Below, one piece after another: positions 61,101 to 64,000 of a stretch of 64,000 nucleotides of DNA. A model generated the notes under the pieces. The model was not told where the DNA came from. It made no database searches and worked only from the letters and a program-made list of their open reading frames with translations. Position numbers and translations under genes: made by a program. Within the stretch, counting starts at the first letter, position 1, and each line of letters begins with the position of its first letter. Location of the stretch: NCBI GenBank assembly GCA_035610835.1, contig CM069446.1:53100934-53164933 (forward strand), in the 5' to 3' direction. The DNA comes from Ophiura sarsii. Taxonomy: Eukaryota > Echinodermata > Ophiuroidea > Amphilepidida > Ophiuridae.

Positions 61101-61581
61101 TTCTGTTCATATCTTAGAGAGGAACAGACGTTGACAGTTTCATCAATGATTTCCAACGGGGATGGTCAGATGGAGATGACAGTCATTCAATGCGACGAAA
61201 GTTCAAGAGTGTTTTCAATGGATTCGTAGCAAAACTCAACCCAAATGACATTGATGAGGTATGTTTGTCATATGAATAACAATAAAAACAACAATGTAGA
61301 AATGTAGAAATGACAAAGACAAAGACAAAGACAAAGACGACGGCGATCAAGACAAAGACGACGAAGACGAAGAGTCCGACGAATACGACGACTGTAATTA
61401 TTGTCCTGTTAAACTTGTACAAATTTAAACACGTCTTAATTATTTTTCTTTCTACAGCTGCGTGCAAATGACAAAGTTGAATTGCTCGAGACAGATCAAC
61501 TAGTATCCATAGCTTGGGGTCCTGATCGCGTCGATCAAAGAGATTTACCACTGGATAATGTTGACCCCCCGGCTTTTTTGG
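58173..61581 (+). CDS. Secreted proteinase K-like subtilase, N-terminal exons (runs off the window)
   Basis: Three coding exons are visible: 58173-58334, 61118-61258 and 61458-61581 (phases 0, 0, 1), giving 142 residues. The ATG at 58173 opens a signal peptide (VLVKILMVFCISQIVNG), followed by a Gly/Arg-rich linker and then an inhibitor I9 propeptide. The propeptide runs from EYIVKL through FNGFVAKLNPNDIDELRAND to VELLETDQLVSIAWG, with DRVDQRDLPLDN at the junction to the mature protease. In this family the propeptide folds and inhibits the S8 serine protease until cleaved. The catalytic Asp, His and Ser exons are not seen before 64000 and should lie beyond. A TTTCAG just upstream (58152-58157) suggests a spliced 5' untranslated exon. 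The linker between signal peptide and propeptide is longer and more basic than usual. Confidence 0.85.
58372..58590. mobile_element. MITE with GTTGACTTGCCCTTTC ends
   Basis: The inverted ends AGTTGACTTGCCCTTTC and GAAAGGGCAAGTCAACT lie 38 bp inside intron 1 of the subtilase gene. A lone end of the same type occurs near 8788. Confidence 0.55.
59925..60662. repeat. Spaced CACCCTGTAT motifs
   Basis: CACCCTGTAT or a close variant occurs at about 59926, 60133, 60308, 60464, 60633 and 60651, all in the same orientation, mostly 155-210 bp apart, in subtilase intron 1. Confidence 0.5.
61313..61392 (+). repeat. GACAAA/GACGAC microsatellite in a 199-bp intron
   Basis: A run of GACAAA repeats grades into GACGAC/GACGAAGAC. 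It fills much of subtilase intron 2 (61259-61457). Confidence 0.7.
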
Positions 61582-61831
61582 GTAAGCCTAATAAGTGTTA
61601 TTGCGGCAGGGTTTAAATGGCGAAGAAAAGAATAATTCGGGTTTCTTTGCCTCACCTTTCCCCAACCAAATGCATTATTTTGGTAAAGGGTGTCCTATTA
61701 AAAATTACAACGATCGGAACTTAAATAAGTGTCTGAATGAAACATTTCAAACGGAAAAATAAAGGTAACCTAGTTTGCTATAATTAATAGAATATCGTAT
61801 TTGATTCGATACAGTGATTAGAGATTACGTA

Positions 61832-62960
61832 CACTGCAAAAACTCCGGTGTTAAACTGCAACACTGAACCGGTGTTACGCTCCTGGTGTTAATGTTGGTG
61901 TTAGGTCAACACCATAGGAATAACTGATGTAACACTTCTCATGGTGTTAAATTTCTTGTGTTAAACTTGGTGTAAGAATAACACCCATGGGTGTCACTAT
62001 TCCACACATGCGCACGGGGGTGGGTTATATTGGTTTTTTAACACTTTGGATTGTATATTTATACATTTGATCTAGTGATTCGATCTGCAACATGCACCAT
62101 TCCATAATTAAATGGCAAGTAAGAACATTAATACTTACCTGGCGCAGGGGTAGCTTTGATCACTAAGGAAGCTCCAGCCGCCACATCGTTCGCATGTAGT
62201 ATCTGTCTGATTAACAAGCTCGGACATGAGACGCTCGGCCTTTTACCGAAGTCTACATGTAGAAGGTGCTAAGCATACAGCCGACCATTGCACTGCCGGT
62301 CGGTGATGATGCGCTCCTGCAATGTCAAGCAAAGCTTCATGGGTTTTTCAGGACGCTTAGTCAGTATGTAAGGCATCATCGTTGGGCTCATTTTTATAGT
62401 CCCCGCGTGCTATGCAGACCAGGGAGGGTCAGTTTGGATTGCTGTCCAGCCATTCTGCCAGGTTTGTAATACGGGGCCATAAGGGGAGGCCGGTGGTGTT
62501 TCTCCTGTCCCTTGAAGGTTTTTACTTTGACCTGGGCTTGCCTTAGTCATTGGTTTCCCTTCTTGGGCCGAACAAAAAAAAGAAAGAACATTAATTCACA
62601 AAAACGTTCAAGTTTTAATAAATTTGAACTGTTGAACAGTGAAATATGTTATTTGCAAGTATTTTATTGTTAAAGTACTTCAACTTATCTAACATTAATA
62701 TTTTAACACCAGAAGGTGTAAAAAAATAATATTTTAACACCAGAAGGTGTAAAGTTTTTAATGTTTAAACACCAGAAGGTGTAAAATTGTTACTGGTGTT
62801 GTCATATTGTAACACCCACTGGTGTTATATTTAACACCAACGTTGTAACACTAGTGATGGTGTCATTTTAACACCAGGTGGTGTGGTCCTATAGTGAATC
62901 CGCACTGGTGTTAAATTTAACACCCGTGGTGTTAAATTTAACACCACAGTTTTTGCAGTG
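61832..62960. mobile_element. DNA transposon with GGTGTTAAA subterminal repeats
   Basis: The ends are CACTGCAAAAACTCCGGTGTT and complement, bordered by TA. The outer 100-200 bp on each side are full of GGTGTTAAA/TTTAACACC copies, including three tandem 31-bp units with AACACCAGAAGGTGT at 62700-62784. It encodes nothing. It was itself hit by the retroposon at 62131-62583. Confidence 0.65.
62131..62583 (+). mobile_element. snRNA-headed retroposon (U1/U2 mosaic, SINE-like)
   Basis: It starts exactly at a U1 snRNA 5' end (ATACTTACCTGGCGCAGGGG), including the 5' splice-site-pairing segment and a stem-loop I with loop TGATCACTAAGG (U1-70K site, one change). Two U2-like segments follow, TGTAGTATCTGT (branch-point pairing) near 62195 and CTCGGCCTTTT near 62234. 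A U1 stem-loop-II-like CCATTGCACT lies near 62284. The remaining ~290 bp is unrecognised and ends in AACAAAAAAAAGAA. Direct repeats AAGAACATTAAT flank it (62121-62132, two bases shared with the U1 start, and 62584-62595). The hallmarks are those of LINE-mediated insertion. Confidence 0.7.
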
Positions 62961-64000
62961 TAGCAGCACCAAGTATGCTCATATTGAGTGATTCAAATAG
63001 CATAGACCAGAAATCATCACTTTTCTCAAAGATAACACTCCTTTGTTTTCTTGTTGGTGTTTTTTCTTTCAAACTAGATATTACACCAGTTTTTAACCAA
63101 GTTCAACTTAACATTGCAATTAAACGTTATCAAGCTGTTTTCTTTCACATTTTAAATATGATTTACATGTAAGTAAAGGTTGAAGTTTATTATCGCCAAT
63201 TTTGCACAAAATTTCAATCTTTTATCACAATTGAAACAACATTATTTTGTCAAAATTTGTCGTAATCTTAACAACATTCTCTAGGGAGCTTTATTTTTTG
63301 TTATTAATATTTGACTTACTGTTTGAATTATTGACCAAATAAGGCAAAAACGTCAACTTTCCGAATTAAAAATACGTCCATTTCCAAAAAAGACCCCTAA
63401 AATCAGAAATAGACACTTTAAATCGCCTTTCATAGAGTTAATAATGAGTGACTTTCCATTTGAATTAGCTTGGGTTGTTTGTTTGCTATCTACTGAAGAT
63501 AGCAATGGTAACAATTACCTCCAGTAGGCATTGAAGATAGCAATGATCTATAACATGATAGTTGATAACAATTAGCTTCAGTAGACCTTTTGGTTTGGTT
63601 GATTTCTTGACTGTTCCCATGTTGCCACTAGTGGCGTAACTAGACTTTTTACCCTTGCTTTCAGTCTAGAACATTCAAACGATTTATGGATTAAAAATGA
63701 ATGATAGGCCATTTAGCCATCAAAATGAAAATATTATTATCTGGAATAGCCCGTTGTAATTCTACAGACTTAAGAGCATTTAGGTACATAACTTAATTCC
63801 CTATGTCACCTATAATACTGGGACCGGGAAAAATCGTGATCCCGGTCAAAAACCCTAAACCGGGGTTAGGGTTATATACGGGTTAACTACAGAAAAAGGA
63901 GATGTTGATGTATTCCATTGAAATATTCTACTGTTAAAGCGATACTTTATTTCCAGTGGCAAATTTTAAAGTAATAACGCGTGGATTCTATTTATCTGTT
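62961..64000. other. Subtilase intron; hAT-like end near 63629
   Basis: No exon was recognised. An isolated AGTGGCGTAACTAG hAT-type end occurs near 63629. A GACCGGGAAAAATCGTGATCC hairpin-like segment lies near 63821, followed by AACCCTAAACC-like DNA. Confidence 0.35.

Noticed and set aside
63901..63935. GATGTTGATGTATTCC as a possible next subtilase exon (expected DVxVYV-IDTG)
   Set aside because: The matching frame stops after a few codons (CATTGA) and no catalytic Asp motif follows.

Overview
The window looks like nuclear DNA of an invertebrate deuterostome, most plausibly an ambulacrarian (echinoderm or hemichordate), although the exact lineage cannot be read from sequence alone. The reasons are GT-AG introns of kilobase size, a single-exon Toll-like receptor of the kind greatly expanded in sea urchins and lancelets, AT-rich non-coding DNA, a single-ORF Ty3/gypsy element, and a very dense load of short inverted-repeat elements. 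There is no operon, plasmid, phage or CRISPR structure.

Layout. 1-2.7 kb: repeats. 2.7-5.7 kb (+): single-exon Toll-like receptor broken by one frameshift. 5.7-11.9 kb: stacked TTAA-flanked, TA-flanked and hAT-like MITEs and a tRNA-like fragment. 11.9-20.4 kb (+): TFB1M, the mitochondrial 12S rRNA dimethyladenosine transferase, with six exons found and the first exon not found. 21.0-41.0 kb (-): a complete SLC22-type transporter that I assembled from 11 exons whose phases all agree (1701 bp, 566 aa). It is tail-to-tail with TFB1M. Its last intron carries a young, apparently intact LTR retrotransposon (21.9-27.0 kb) with identical 179-bp LTRs and a 5-bp target duplication. 41-58.1 kb: gene-poor, holding MITEs, a 3.8-kb unit with terminal inverted repeats and a 2.1-kb inverted duplication around an hAT-like core. 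58.1 kb to beyond the end (+): the first three coding exons (signal peptide and I9 propeptide) of a secreted proteinase K-like subtilase.

The host genes have unrelated jobs (innate sensing, mitochondrial ribosome biogenesis, organic solute transport, secreted proteolysis) and show no sign of working as a cluster. The unusual content is in the mobile DNA. The most interesting item is a 453-bp retroposed unit at 62.1-62.6 kb. It begins with the 5' end of U1 snRNA, contains further U1-like and U2-like segments in scrambled order, ends in an A-rich tail, and lies between 12-bp direct repeats inside a DNA transposon. It resembles an snRNA-headed SINE. Others are a family of hAT-like elements filled with arrays of CAGTATCG/CGATACTG palindromes, several nested insertions, and a 74-bp perfect palindrome.
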